Position numbers and translations under genes: made by a program. This document shows, piece by piece, positions 1 to 7,630 of a stretch of 9,873 nt of DNA; position 1 is the stretch's first letter; each line of letters starts with the position of its first letter. Source of the DNA: Deltaproteobacteria bacterium (lineage in GTDB: Bacteria; Desulfobacterota; Syntrophia; Syntrophales; UBA2210); assembly GCA_030603465.1 (NCBI GenBank), contig JAUVXT010000088.1:1-9873 (forward strand), in the 5' to 3' direction. Under the pieces are notes generated by a model, which saw nothing but the letters and a program-made list of their open reading frames with translations, was not told where the DNA came from and ran no database searches.

Positions 1-155
1 TAATCATCCCGATATACACATCAAGCTATTTGTCTCTGTCAGAAGACCGTGTTCACTCTCTTTCCATGCTGTGCTGTAACCATGGCACCCCGAACCATAC
101 TCCTATCCGCCATCTGGGCTCTACAGTGTCTGAATCGCAGAGATGCAAGCCTTTA
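1..155. other. Unassigned region upstream of carD promoter
   Basis: I recognise no gene, RNA or repeat here. One plus-strand frame is open from position 4 to a TGA at 157-159. It has only an internal ATG at 91, no ribosome binding site in front of it, and a Cys/Leu-rich product resembling no family I know. The minus strand could carry the 3' end of a gene or mobile element lying left of the window, but its frames give no recognisable motif. Treat it as intergenic or decayed sequence. Confidence 0.4.
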
Positions 156-184
156 TTGACTACAAATTGAAACTATGATATATA
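156..184 (+). promoter_or_regulatory. Sigma70-type promoter for carD operon
   Basis: The -35 box TTGACT (156-161) and -10 box TATATA (179-184) are separated by exactly 17 nt. The predicted transcription start is near 190, which leaves a leader of about 30 nt before the carD start codon. It is the only convincing promoter between the window edge and carD, and probably also serves the PIN/TRAM gene behind it. Confidence 0.65.
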
Positions 185-221
185 GCTTTTCTAAACAATA
201 TTTTAGAGGTGCGTGATAAAA

Positions 222-704
222 ATGTTTAATATTGGAGATTTGGCTGTTTATCCGGCACAGGGTGTTGGTATAATTGAAGGAATTGTAAGCAAGACGGTAA
301 TGGGGGAAGAACAACACTTCTATGTAATAAAGATTTTGAGTAACAACGCTAAAATTATGATCCCTAAAAACGGCACGAATTCTGTTGGCCTTAGGTGTGT
401 AATTTCGAAAGATGAGGTACCTGATATTTACAGTATATTGAGGGAAAAAAATATTGTTGTCGAAAAGCAGACATGGAATAAACGATATAAGGAATATTGG
501 GAAAAAATCAAAACAGGATCGGTTTACGAAATTGCAAGGGTGTTGCGCAGCCTTGTTACATTAAAAGTGGATAAAGACTTGTCTTTCGGCGAAAGAAAAA
601 TGATGGATACGGCGATGAGTCTGTTGATTAAGGAAATATCGATAGCACAATGTTGTGAAGAAACTAAAGTGGAAAAAGAGATAACCACAATATTTGCCGC
701 TTAA
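222..704 (+). CDS. carD: CarD/CdnL-family RNA polymerase-binding transcription regulator
   Basis: A 160-residue protein of the CarD_CdnL_TRCF family. These bind the RNA polymerase beta subunit and stabilise open promoter complexes, often at rRNA and other housekeeping promoters. The N-terminal RNAP-interacting Tudor-like domain (about residues 1-60) starts with the typical MFNIGDLAVYPAQGVG. The C-terminal helical domain contains the WNKRY segment with Trp85, which matches the family's DNA minor-groove wedge tryptophan, and the hallmark LSFGERKMMDTA (about 120-131). Length is that of stand-alone CdnL, not the larger Myxococcus CarD with an HMGA-like tail. A GTG at 213 is in frame, but AGAGGTG (205-211) lies almost on top of it. 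The ATG at 222 has a spacing of about 10 nt and gives the usual family N-terminus, so I chose it. It is the first gene after a strong promoter, with the PIN/TRAM gene 62 bp downstream. Confidence 0.93.
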   Translation: MFNIGDLAVYPAQGVGIIEGIVSKTVMGEEQHFYVIKILSNNAKIMIPKNGTNSVGLRCVISKDEVPDIYSILREKNIVVEKQTWNKRYKEYWEKIKTGSVYEIARVLRSLVTLKVDKDLSFGERKMMDTAMSLLIKEISIAQCCEETKVEKEITTIFAA

Positions 705-754
705 TTTCTTCATTGTTTGAGTTCTTTAACAAATTAATTCATTTTAGCTTCGAG

Positions 755-764
755 AAAGGTGGAG
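755..764 (+). promoter_or_regulatory. Ribosome binding site fixing the PIN/TRAM start
   Basis: AAAGGTGGAG lies just before the ATG at 767. The longer reading from a TTG at 713 would place this purine-rich site inside the coding sequence and has no comparable site of its own, so the ATG is preferred. Confidence 0.7.
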
Positions 765-766
765 AA

Positions 767-1807
767 ATGTTTCAATTTATTGTGAGATTTCTGCTAATCG
801 TGGCTTGTTCCGCTTCTGGTTACTTTATAGCTTACAGGGAACACAGTATCGTGGTTTCATTAATAGGCTTAGTGTCAGGACTTTTAATTGCATTATTCGT
901 AATTCAGATTGAACAGGTCATAAGAAAACTTTCTCTCAGGGTCATCTTCGGAGGGGTTATAGGGACAATTATCGGTCTCTTGATCGCTTTTCTCTTTGCT
1001 TATGGTTTAAAGTTCATTCCGGGCCTGGAAGAACAGAAGCTGATTCCCTGGGAATATGTTTACATCCTTCTTACTTTTGTTCTGGGATACCTTGGATTGG
1101 TGCTTGGATCAAAAAAGAGCGGAGAGGTTAGTTTAACAGGTTTTACTTTAACGAAAGGTGAGAAAAAAGGGAGTTTTGATTTTAGAATTATAGATACGAG
1201 CGTAATTATTGATGGGAGGATAGCAGATATATGTGACACCGGGTTTCTTGAGGGAAAACTCATAGTTCCCCGTTTTGTACTTGATGAGCTACAACAGATT
1301 GCCGATTCTTCTAATTCCATGAAACGTTCACGGGGACGGAGGGGTCTGGATATACTGAACAGGATGCAGAAAAGCGATGGTATAAGCATCGATATAGTGG
1401 ATACCGATTTTCCTAAAATAAATAGCGTAGATGCCAAGCTTGTGGCTCTGGCCAAAAAGACGAATGGCAAGATCTTTACAAATGATTATAACCTGAATAA
1501 GGTAGCCGAGTTGCAGGGCATAAAAATCCTGAATGTGAATGAACTGGCGAATGCATTAAAGCCGCTGGTTTTACCCGGCGAGGCAATGGCGGTAAGGATC
1601 ATTAAAGAAGGCAAGGAAATGGGCCAGGGGGTAGCTTATCTTGATGATGGAACTATGGTAATTGTCGATAATGGGGGTAAGCATATATCAAAAAATGCTC
1701 AGGTAGTCGTTACAAGCGTACTTCAGACCACGGCAGGAAGAATGATATTTTCAAATATGAAGGACGTTATTCCAGATCGAACCATGCCGGATAGAGTTGC
1801 CGAATAG
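767..1807 (+). CDS. Membrane-anchored PIN/TRAM domain protein, YacL-like
   Basis: A 346-residue protein with the architecture of Bacillus YacL. About four hydrophobic helices occupy residues 3-114. A PIN nuclease-like domain follows (about 139-262), then a C-terminal TRAM domain (about 268-325, beginning PGEAMAVRIIKEGKE), a beta-barrel RNA-binding fold. The PIN acidic residues are present: Asp143 in IIDTSVIIDGR, Glu174 in VLDEL, Asp222 in SVDAKL and Asp240 in FTND, so the site looks intact. The family is presumed to be a membrane-linked RNase, but the substrate is not established. In Firmicutes yacL sits directly before ispD-ispF-gltX, usually after disA. Here the same downstream order is kept and carD takes the upstream place. 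The gene ends just before a strong hairpin. Confidence 0.9.
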   Translation: MFQFIVRFLLIVACSASGYFIAYREHSIVVSLIGLVSGLLIALFVIQIEQVIRKLSLRVIFGGVIGTIIGLLIAFLFAYGLKFIPGLEEQKLIPWEYVYILLTFVLGYLGLVLGSKKSGEVSLTGFTLTKGEKKGSFDFRIIDTSVIIDGRIADICDTGFLEGKLIVPRFVLDELQQIADSSNSMKRSRGRRGLDILNRMQKSDGISIDIVDTDFPKINSVDAKLVALAKKTNGKIFTNDYNLNKVAELQGIKILNVNELANALKPLVLPGEAMAVRIIKEGKEMGQGVAYLDDGTMVIVDNGGKHISKNAQVVVTSVLQTTAGRMIFSNMKDVIPDRTMPDRVAE

Positions 1808-1811
1808 AGTC

Positions 1812-1852
1812 ATTAAAGGCCCGGGGTTATGAATAAATCCCGGGCCTTTAAT
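1812..1852 (+). terminator. Hairpin terminator after PIN/TRAM gene
   Basis: ATTAAAGGCCCGGG (1812-1825) pairs perfectly with its complement at 1839-1852, plus one G-T pair, around an 11-nt loop. The stem is GC-rich at the top, and its A/T base runs into an AT-rich stretch. There is no long uninterrupted U tract, so termination may be partial. It lies 4 nt after the stop codon and separates carD-PIN/TRAM from ispD. I see no convincing promoter between it and ispD at 1917. Confidence 0.7.
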
Positions 1853-1916
1853 TTATATAAAGTCCAATTCCCTGTAATCCGCCACTGAAAATATCAGTCA
1901 AAGCAGGAGATTATTC

Positions 1917-2609
1917 ATGAAAAATGTTGCAATCATTGCAGCAGGTGGTTCAGGCCGGAGAATGGGCGCCGAAATTTCAAAGCAATATCTTCTGTTGTCC
2001 GGAATGCCGATATTAACTCACACATTAAGCAAATTTGAGGAAGCTGTAACAATAAACAGTGCCATCCTGGTTGTTCCCTGTGGCGACATCGGATATGTAA
2101 AAAGGGAGATAGTCGATAAATACAGGATATCAAAGGTAACTGATATAATAGCCGGTGGAAAAGAGAGACAGGATTCGGTACGAAATGGTCTGGATATTAT
2201 TGGCAGCGATAGTGAAATAGTGGTAATACACGATGGGGCAAGACCCTTTGTAACGTCAAAACTTATTGATATTTCCGTCGAAAGGGCACTGGAAGAAGGC
2301 GCGGTAACCCTCGGCGTTCCGGTGAAGGATACTGTTAAATCCATAGATGGAATGTGTATCGTAAAAGAGACACTGGCGAGAGATGCCCTTTGGCTTACTC
2401 AGACGCCGCAGGCATTTCGGAGAGAAATTATCAAACAGGCATATAAACAGGCATATAAAGACGATTACTCGGGGACGGATGATTCATGCCTCGTAGAAAG
2501 AATCGGTGTCAAGGTGAAGATGATAGCCGGTTCCTATGATAATATCAAGATTACCACTGAAGATGATCTCATTTGTGGAGAGACATTGTTAAGAAAGAGT
2601 GAAATATGA
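1917..2609 (+). CDS. ispD: 2-C-methyl-D-erythritol 4-phosphate cytidylyltransferase
   Basis: Joins CTP to 2-C-methyl-D-erythritol 4-phosphate to give CDP-ME, the third step of the MEP isoprenoid pathway, in the cytosol. The 230 residues match the family length. Visible motifs are the nucleotide-binding start AAGGSGRRMG with Arg15 and SKQY with Lys22 (equivalent to E. coli Arg20 and Lys27). GGKERQDSVRNGL, IHDGARPFV (105-112), GVPVKDTVK, an Arg155 before LWLTQTPQAF, TDDS, and NIKITTEDD with Lys211 (equivalent to E. coli Lys213) follow. AGGAG at 1905-1909 sits 7 nt before the ATG. The stop overlaps the ispF start in an ATGA junction, which suggests coupled translation of two enzymes acting one step apart in the pathway. 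Confidence 0.97.
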   Translation: MKNVAIIAAGGSGRRMGAEISKQYLLLSGMPILTHTLSKFEEAVTINSAILVVPCGDIGYVKREIVDKYRISKVTDIIAGGKERQDSVRNGLDIIGSDSEIVVIHDGARPFVTSKLIDISVERALEEGAVTLGVPVKDTVKSIDGMCIVKETLARDALWLTQTPQAFRREIIKQAYKQAYKDDYSGTDDSCLVERIGVKVKMIAGSYDNIKITTEDDLICGETLLRKSEI

Positions 2610-3088
2610 GGATCGGCTTCGGGTACGACAGCCACAGACTCGTGAAGGGGAGAAAGCTTATTGTAGGGGGGGTGGAAATACCTTGCGATAGAGGTCTTCT
2701 GGGACATTCAGACGCGGATGTGCTTTTGCACGCCATATGCGATGCCGTTCTTGGCGCTGTTGGCGCAGGTGATTTGGGGCGCCATTTCCCTGATACGGAT
2801 CCTGCATATAAGGATATTCCAAGCCGGGAACTTTTGATAAGAGTAAACTGTATTGCGATAAAAAAGGGATTTAGAATAAATAATGTCGATACGACAGTTG
2901 TTCTGGAGAATCCAAAGCTGAAAGAGTATTTAGAAGAAATGGTTATAAATGTAGCGGGTATACTGGAAATGGACAGGGATAGAATAAATATCAAAGCCAC
3001 AACAAACGAAGGAATGGGATTTATCGGTCGTGGTGAGGGTGTAGCCGCCTTTGCCGTGGTTTTGATAGAGGAAACAGAAGGGGCATAG
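2606..3088 (+). CDS. ispF: 2-C-methyl-D-erythritol 2,4-cyclodiphosphate synthase
   Basis: Cyclises CDP-ME 2-phosphate to 2-C-methyl-D-erythritol 2,4-cyclodiphosphate with release of CMP, in the MEP pathway. Known family members are trimers with a metal site at each subunit interface. The 160 residues are full length. Metal ligands are visible as Asp8 and His10 in GYDSHRL and His42 in HSDADVLLHA. The later landmarks GDLGRHFPDTD and ATTNEGMGFIGRGEGVAA are both present. The start codon overlaps the end of ispD by 4 bp, and gltX begins 6 bp after the stop, so the three genes very probably share one transcript. Confidence 0.97.
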   Translation: MRIGFGYDSHRLVKGRKLIVGGVEIPCDRGLLGHSDADVLLHAICDAVLGAVGAGDLGRHFPDTDPAYKDIPSRELLIRVNCIAIKKGFRINNVDTTVVLENPKLKEYLEEMVINVAGILEMDRDRINIKATTNEGMGFIGRGEGVAAFAVVLIEETEGA

Positions 3089-3094
3089 CGATAT

Positions 3095-4534
3095 ATGCAG
3101 GATAAACCGAGGGTAAGATTTGCCCCGTCACCTACAGGTAAACTTCATATCGGTAATGCCAGAACGGCGCTATATAACTGGTTATTCGCCAGGCATTACG
3201 GGGGTAATTTTATTCTCAGGATAGAGGATACGGACAGGAAAAGGACATCCCGGGATTTTGAAAGGGAAATAATAGACGGGCTGAAATGGCTTTCCATCGA
3301 CTGGGACGAAGGGCCCGACAGGGGTGGAAGTTATGGTCCCTACCGGCAATTTGAGAGACTTGAATTATACGATGAGTACCTGAAAAAGCTTATTGGTGAG
3401 AGTAGAGTATACCCCTGTTACTGTTCCGACGAGGAGCTGGAACGGGAAAGAGAAACTCAGATGTTGAGAAGGGTGCCGCCGAGATATTCGGGGAGGTGCG
3501 GAACCCTTTCACCGAATGAGAGAAAAACATTTGAAAATGAGGGAAGGAAACCGGCCTGGCGATTCAAAATTGATCGGGGTGTGATTGAATTTAAAGACCT
3601 GATTCGAGGGGAGATTAAATTTAACGCCGATTCCATCGGAGATTTCATTATAGTCAGGTCCAACGGAATTCCAGCATATAATTTTGCCGCTGTCATTGAT
3701 GATCATCATATGGAAATGAGTCATGTTATAAGAGGGGAAGACCACCTTTCGAATACGGCCCTTCAAATTCTCATTTACAGGGCGCTGGGTTTTATCCCCC
3801 CTTTCTTCGCTCATCACTCTCTTATTCTCGGGGAGGACAGGACTAAACTGAGCAAGAGGCACGGATCTGTTTCTGTAAGTGAGTTCAGAGATACGGGTAT
3901 CCTGTCCGAAGCCCTGTCGAACTATCTGTCCCTTTTAGGGAGTTCATTTGCGAAGAGCAAAGAGATCTTTCCCCGTGAGGATATGATAAGGCAATTTTCC
4001 CTGGAAAAGACGGGAAGGGGAGGCGCCGTCTTCGACAACAAAAAACTGAAATGGATTAATGGCATATATATAAGAAATTACGAAACGGACAGATTGTTGG
4101 AATTATTGATGCCTTTTATATCGAGTGCAGGATATGACTGCAATTCCATGGATATGAAATGGCTTTACCGGGTGGTGGATACCGTAAAAGATAATATCGG
4201 CACACTCTCCGAAATAGGAGATTACATAGACATATTCTTCGATGATCACTTTGAAGTATCCGAAGACGCAGTTCCCATACTTGAAAAGAAAGAGTCCATA
4301 AAAATCATAAACATTGTTTACGATATGCTGAAATCGGGAACGACGGACTACAAAATCATTATGGAGACTGCGCGGGATGAGACAGGTTTTAAAGGAAGGG
4401 CGTTGTTCATGCCTGTACGCGCGGCCGTGACTGGAAAGACCTGGGGTCCCGAACTCGACAAGTTGTTTTCTATTCTGGGAACGAAATCTTTAATAGACAG
4501 AATCGACCGTGTATTGAAACTGACGAAGAAATAA
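3095..4534 (+). CDS. gltX: Glutamyl-tRNA synthetase (class I)
   Basis: Attaches glutamate to tRNA-Glu in the cytosol. The 479 residues are the normal length for a bacterial GluRS. The class I ATP site shows as HIGN (18-21) within FAPSPTGKLHIGNARTALYNW, and KLSKR (251-255) is the KMSKS-type loop. A zinc-binding pattern C108-x-C110 ... Y131-x3-C135 lies in the insertion after the first half of the Rossmann fold. It matches the Cys-Cys-Tyr-Cys arrangement known from some GluRS-like enzymes rather than the Cys3-His of E. coli. VIRGEDHLSNTALQ (211-224) is the usual tRNA acceptor/glutamate region, and the C-terminal anticodon-binding helical domain is complete. GAAGGGG at 3077-3083 serves as ribosome binding site with rather long spacing. 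Whether it also mischarges tRNA-Gln (for GatCAB) cannot be told from this window. Confidence 0.96.
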   Translation: MQDKPRVRFAPSPTGKLHIGNARTALYNWLFARHYGGNFILRIEDTDRKRTSRDFEREIIDGLKWLSIDWDEGPDRGGSYGPYRQFERLELYDEYLKKLIGESRVYPCYCSDEELERERETQMLRRVPPRYSGRCGTLSPNERKTFENEGRKPAWRFKIDRGVIEFKDLIRGEIKFNADSIGDFIIVRSNGIPAYNFAAVIDDHHMEMSHVIRGEDHLSNTALQILIYRALGFIPPFFAHHSLILGEDRTKLSKRHGSVSVSEFRDTGILSEALSNYLSLLGSSFAKSKEIFPREDMIRQFSLEKTGRGGAVFDNKKLKWINGIYIRNYETDRLLELLMPFISSAGYDCNSMDMKWLYRVVDTVKDNIGTLSEIGDYIDIFFDDHFEVSEDAVPILEKKESIKIINIVYDMLKSGTTDYKIIMETARDETGFKGRALFMPVRAAVTGKTWGPELDKLFSILGTKSLIDRIDRVLKLTKK

Positions 4535-4674
4535 ATTCTCCCTTAACTTTCTAAGAATCGCTATTCTTCCGCTTTGCCAGGATTTATTCGCAGAAACCAT
4601 CTTAATGACAGTTCAAAGGCATTTATGCTTCTACAGTTTTATTACAAAAGAACCATTTCATTCCACACCAGTTG
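4535..4674. other. Convergent gap between gltX and carboxyltransferase gene
   Basis: 140 bp between two converging stop codons. I see no gene. The only fold is a short A/T-rich stem AAGAAT/ATTCTT (4553-4558 with 4563-4568) without a clear U tract, too weak to call a terminator. Confidence 0.4.
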
Positions 4675-6228
4675 TTACAGAGGAATATTGTTGTGTTTTT
4701 TGGCGAGCCGTGTTTCAGATTTGTCTTTGAATGCCTCCAGTAAAGCTGCAACGCGACTCCTTGTGTCCCTCGGAGCAATCACTTCGTCAATAATTCCCAT
4801 TTCTGCTGCGAAGTAGGGATTATTGAAATGTTTTTCATAGGTTGCGGACAATTCCTCATGCTTTGTTTTAGGGTCTTCGGCGCCGGATATTTCACGGCGA
4901 TAGATAATATTACATGCCCCTTCCGCCCCCATTACGGCAATCTCCGCTGTCGGCCAGGCCATCACATAGTCGGCGCCCAGCTGTTTACTGCACATGCCGA
5001 TATAGGCCCCTCCGTAATCTTTTCGTGTTACAACCGTGATCTTGGGAACGGTTGCTTCAGAATATGCGTGGAGAAGTTTGGCGCCATGGGTAATGATACC
5101 CGACCATTCCTGTCCGGTGCCGGGCATGTATCCGGGGACATCGGCTAGTGTTAAGAGCGGAATATTGAATGCATCACAGAATCTGATGAAACGTGAAGCT
5201 TTGTCCGAGGCATTTATATTCAGGACGCCTGCGACAAATCTGGGGTTGTTTGCGATTACACCGACAGGACGCCCCATGATACGGATGAAGGCAACGGTCA
5301 TGTTTTTTGCCCACAATTCATGAGGTTCGAAAATTTCACCGTTATCGGCTATGGAGATGATAACTTTTTTCATATCATAGCCGCGTTTCGGATTGTCGGG
5401 GATTATTGTGTCGAGTTCGGGGCATTCTCTGCCGGCACTATCGGTAGATTCACAGATGGGGAGGGCGCTGTGACAACTGTCGGGAAGATAGGATAACAGA
5501 GTCTTAATCTTTGCTAAACATTCTCTGTCATCATTTGCGGTGAAGTGGCAAACGCCGCTCTTCTCAGCATGGGCAATGGCGCCGCCAAGTTCGTCGTGGG
5601 AAACCTCTTCACCGATAACCGACCTGACCACGGCAGGCCCTGTTATATACATATAGCTGGTTTTTTTAACCATAAAGACCCAGTCGGTAAGGGCGGGAGA
5701 ATATACGGCTCCTCCCGCTGTGGGTCCCATGATCGCGGTGATTTGGGGAATATAACCGGATGCAATACTATTTCGATAGAAGATGCCCCCGTAGCCTTCA
5801 AGGGCGGGAACACCTTCCTGGATACGGGCACCACCCGAATCGTTAAGAGCAATAAAGGGTTTTCTTGCTTCAACGGCCATGTCCATGACCTTCCATATTT
5901 TCCTGGCATGCATTTCTCCCAGGGTGCCACCGGAGCTGGTAAAGTCTTGGGATGCGGCAAAAACGGTTCGCCCATTTACCTTACCGAAGCCGGTAACAAC
6001 TCCGTCACCTTTTATCTCTTTACTGTCCAATCCGAAAAGAGTAGCTCGGTGTTTTACAAACAATTGTGTTTCCTGGAAAGTGTCTTTGTCAAAGAGAAAA
6101 TCTATTCTTTCACGGGCCGTGAGTTTTCCCGCGGCATGTTGTTTCTCCACGCTCCTTTCTCCACCCATGATTAGCAGGCGATCTCTTTGTTCCTCGAAGG
6201 ACTTTATCTTATCCGTAGTATTATCCAT
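4675..6228 (-). CDS. Biotin-dependent acyl-CoA carboxyltransferase subunit (propionyl-/methylmalonyl-CoA type)
   Basis: A 517-residue carboxyltransferase of the PccB/MmdA/transcarboxylase-12S family. These enzymes move a carboxyl group between biotin and an acyl-CoA such as propionyl-CoA or methylmalonyl-CoA. Landmarks are TARERIDFLFD (37-47), SQDFTSSGGTLGEMHARKI, LNDSGGARIQEG, and the first oxyanion turn GPTAGGAVYSPA (168-179). Further on are NINASDKASRFIRFCDAFNIPL, the second turn YGGAYIGM (405-412), WPTAEIAVMGAEGA and a C-terminal AKKHNNIPL. Ile410 sits where many PccB enzymes have the specificity-setting Asp, so propionyl-CoA should not be assumed. AAAGGGG (6240-6234) is 5 nt before the ATG. 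No biotin carboxylase, biotin carrier or decarboxylase membrane subunit lies next to it. The gene runs convergent to gltX and divergent from pgk. Confidence 0.92.
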   Translation of the reverse strand: MDNTTDKIKSFEEQRDRLLIMGGERSVEKQHAAGKLTARERIDFLFDKDTFQETQLFVKHRATLFGLDSKEIKGDGVVTGFGKVNGRTVFAASQDFTSSGGTLGEMHARKIWKVMDMAVEARKPFIALNDSGGARIQEGVPALEGYGGIFYRNSIASGYIPQITAIMGPTAGGAVYSPALTDWVFMVKKTSYMYITGPAVVRSVIGEEVSHDELGGAIAHAEKSGVCHFTANDDRECLAKIKTLLSYLPDSCHSALPICESTDSAGRECPELDTIIPDNPKRGYDMKKVIISIADNGEIFEPHELWAKNMTVAFIRIMGRPVGVIANNPRFVAGVLNINASDKASRFIRFCDAFNIPLLTLADVPGYMPGTGQEWSGIITHGAKLLHAYSEATVPKITVVTRKDYGGAYIGMCSKQLGADYVMAWPTAEIAVMGAEGACNIIYRREISGAEDPKTKHEELSATYEKHFNNPYFAAEMGIIDEVIAPRDTRSRVAALLEAFKDKSETRLAKKHNNIPL

Positions 6229-6300
6229 ATTTTCCCCTTTCTTTTTGGTGAAGCTGTACGTAACATGACTTTTTAACTATTTCAATATGAGATTTCCATC

Positions 6301-6329
6301 TTGACCATATCATCCCGGTATTATATAAG
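6301..6329 (+). promoter_or_regulatory. Sigma70-type promoter for pgk
   Basis: The -35 box TTGACC (6301-6306) and -10 box TATAAG (6324-6329) have 17 nt between them. Transcription would start near 6336, giving a leader of about 40 nt before the pgk ATG. This is in the divergent gap. I found no equally good promoter for the minus-strand carboxyltransferase gene. Confidence 0.55.
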
Positions 6330-6364
6330 GTTAGCCAATAAATGAAAATTGATCATATCAAGAA

Positions 6365-6371
6365 AAGGAGG
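6365..6371 (+). promoter_or_regulatory. Ribosome binding site fixing the pgk start
   Basis: A near-perfect AAGGAGG, 4 nt before the ATG at 6376. An in-frame TTG at 6349 would put this site inside the coding region, so the ATG is the start. Confidence 0.75.
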
Positions 6372-6375
6372 GAGA

Positions 6376-7551
6376 ATGAGGTACATAAGTGAGATGGATA
6401 TTCGAGGGAAAAAGGTACTCTGCAGATTTGACTTTAATGTTCCTTTGGACGAAAACTTGACCATTACCGATGACAGGAGGATCAAGGAGGCACTCCCTAC
6501 AATAAACCACGCACTGGATGAAAAGGCAAAAGTTATCATAATCTCTCATCTGGGAAGACCAAAGGGGAGGGAGGTAGATAAGCTAAGCCTGAAACCCGTC
6601 GCCAGAAGGCTGGAACGTCTCCTTGAAAAAGAAATTATCATGGCAAGGGACTGCATAGGTGATGAGGTCAGGAATCTGATAGAAACCATGAACCCCGGCA
6701 GCGTTCTCCTTTTGGAAAACCTGAGATTTCATCCGGAAGAAACGGCAAATGATGAGGAATTTGCCAGGCAACTGGCAGCCCTTGCCGATATATACGTAGA
6801 CGACGCCTTCGGCAACGCCCACAGGAGTCACGCATCTAATGTGGGAATTACACGATTTGTGAAAGAAAGCTGCGCCGGTTTTCTGATGAAGAAGGAACTC
6901 AATTATTTCAGCAAAGCTATGGAAGAGCCATCCCGACCCCTGGTTGCCATCGTGGGAGGTTCAAAGGTGTCGGATAAGTTAAGAATACTGATGAACCTTG
7001 TTAAAAAGGTTGATAAAATGATCATAGGAGGCGGAATGGCCTTCACCTTCCTCAAAGCGATGGGGCATGAGGTAGGAAAATCTCTTGTTGATGAGCAGCT
7101 TCTCGATGAAGCTTATGACATAATTGAGGCGGCAAAAAAATCTAAGGTAAAACTATACCTTCCCGTTGATTGTATCATCGCGGAAAGAATGGATAACAAT
7201 GCAGAAACAAAGGCCGTACCGGTGCAAGAGATAAACCCAAACTGGCTGGGTCTCGATATAGGACCTGCCTCGATCAAGCTTTTTGAGGAGGTGCTTAGAA
7301 ACGCAAGAACTATTGTATGGAACGGTCCTATGGGGGTTTTTGAGATGGATAAATTCAGCCGTGGTACCTTCGCGATGGCCCGTATTGTGGCAAGTTCACA
7401 CGCCCTTTCCATGGTTGGTGGAGGAGATACGGATGTCGCCATTCATAGGACGGGAGAGAGCGACAATATTTCTTTCATATCTACCGGAGGCGGTGCATTC
7501 CTCCAGCTTACGGAGGGCAAAGCGCTTCCCGCAATCGAGGCATTGAACTGA
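6376..7551 (+). CDS. pgk: Phosphoglycerate kinase
   Basis: Transfers phosphate between 1,3-bisphosphoglycerate and ADP in glycolysis and gluconeogenesis, in the cytosol. At 391 residues it is a standard monomeric bacterial PGK. N-domain substrate residues are visible in RFDFNVPLD (17-25, including Arg17, Asp19 and Asn21), HLGRPKG (58-64), ENLRFHPEE and DDAFGNAHRSHAS (142-154). The hinge and C-domain carry GGSKVSDKL, GGGMAFTFLK, WNGPMGVFE (315-323), GGGDT (348-352) and STGGGAFL (369-376), which form the nucleotide site. The segment after GGGDT (DVAIHRTGESDNI) differs from the more common AAI/AAL form but leaves the phosphate-binding turn intact. It has its own promoter and a strong ribosome binding site. 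No gap or tpiA gene is adjacent; truA follows. Confidence 0.97.
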   Translation: MRYISEMDIRGKKVLCRFDFNVPLDENLTITDDRRIKEALPTINHALDEKAKVIIISHLGRPKGREVDKLSLKPVARRLERLLEKEIIMARDCIGDEVRNLIETMNPGSVLLLENLRFHPEETANDEEFARQLAALADIYVDDAFGNAHRSHASNVGITRFVKESCAGFLMKKELNYFSKAMEEPSRPLVAIVGGSKVSDKLRILMNLVKKVDKMIIGGGMAFTFLKAMGHEVGKSLVDEQLLDEAYDIIEAAKKSKVKLYLPVDCIIAERMDNNAETKAVPVQEINPNWLGLDIGPASIKLFEEVLRNARTIVWNGPMGVFEMDKFSRGTFAMARIVASSHALSMVGGGDTDVAIHRTGESDNISFISTGGGAFLQLTEGKALPAIEALN

Positions 7552-7565
7552 GCAGCGAGCGCATT

Positions 7566-7585
7566 CCCCGCTGCTTGCGGCGGGG
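7566..7585. repeat. CTTG-loop palindrome, copy 1 (REP-like)
   Basis: An 8-bp stem CCCCGCTG/CGGCGGGG (one G-T pair) closes on the tetraloop CTTG. It begins 14 nt after the pgk stop codon. It is followed by TTGGAGAG rather than a T tract, so it is not a standard intrinsic terminator. Its outer six pairs and loop are identical to the second palindrome 67 bp downstream. Confidence 0.7.
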
Positions 7586-7630
7586 TTGGAGAGCGAATAA
7601 TAAATGAAAAATTTCCTTAACAATCGGAAC

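Noticed and set aside
713..766. Extended N-terminus of the PIN/TRAM protein from a TTG at 713
   Set aside because: It would place a strong ribosome binding site inside the gene and adds 18 residues not expected before the first membrane helix.
2433..2456. Perfect 12-bp tandem duplication inside ispD giving KQAYKQAY
   Set aside because: The spacing between the AFRRE and TDD motifs equals that in ordinary IspD proteins, so nothing was inserted. It looks like chance similarity of two adjacent helix turns.
4553..4568. Short stem AAGAAT/ATTCTT as shared terminator for gltX and the carboxyltransferase gene
   Set aside because: Six pairs, only one of them G-C, and no T tract on either strand; too weak to support.
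5545..6174. Plus-strand open frame of 209 codons opposite the carboxyltransferase gene
   Set aside because: It is antisense to a gene with intact conserved motifs across the same span, and its product has no recognisable domain and unusual composition. It is a shadow frame.
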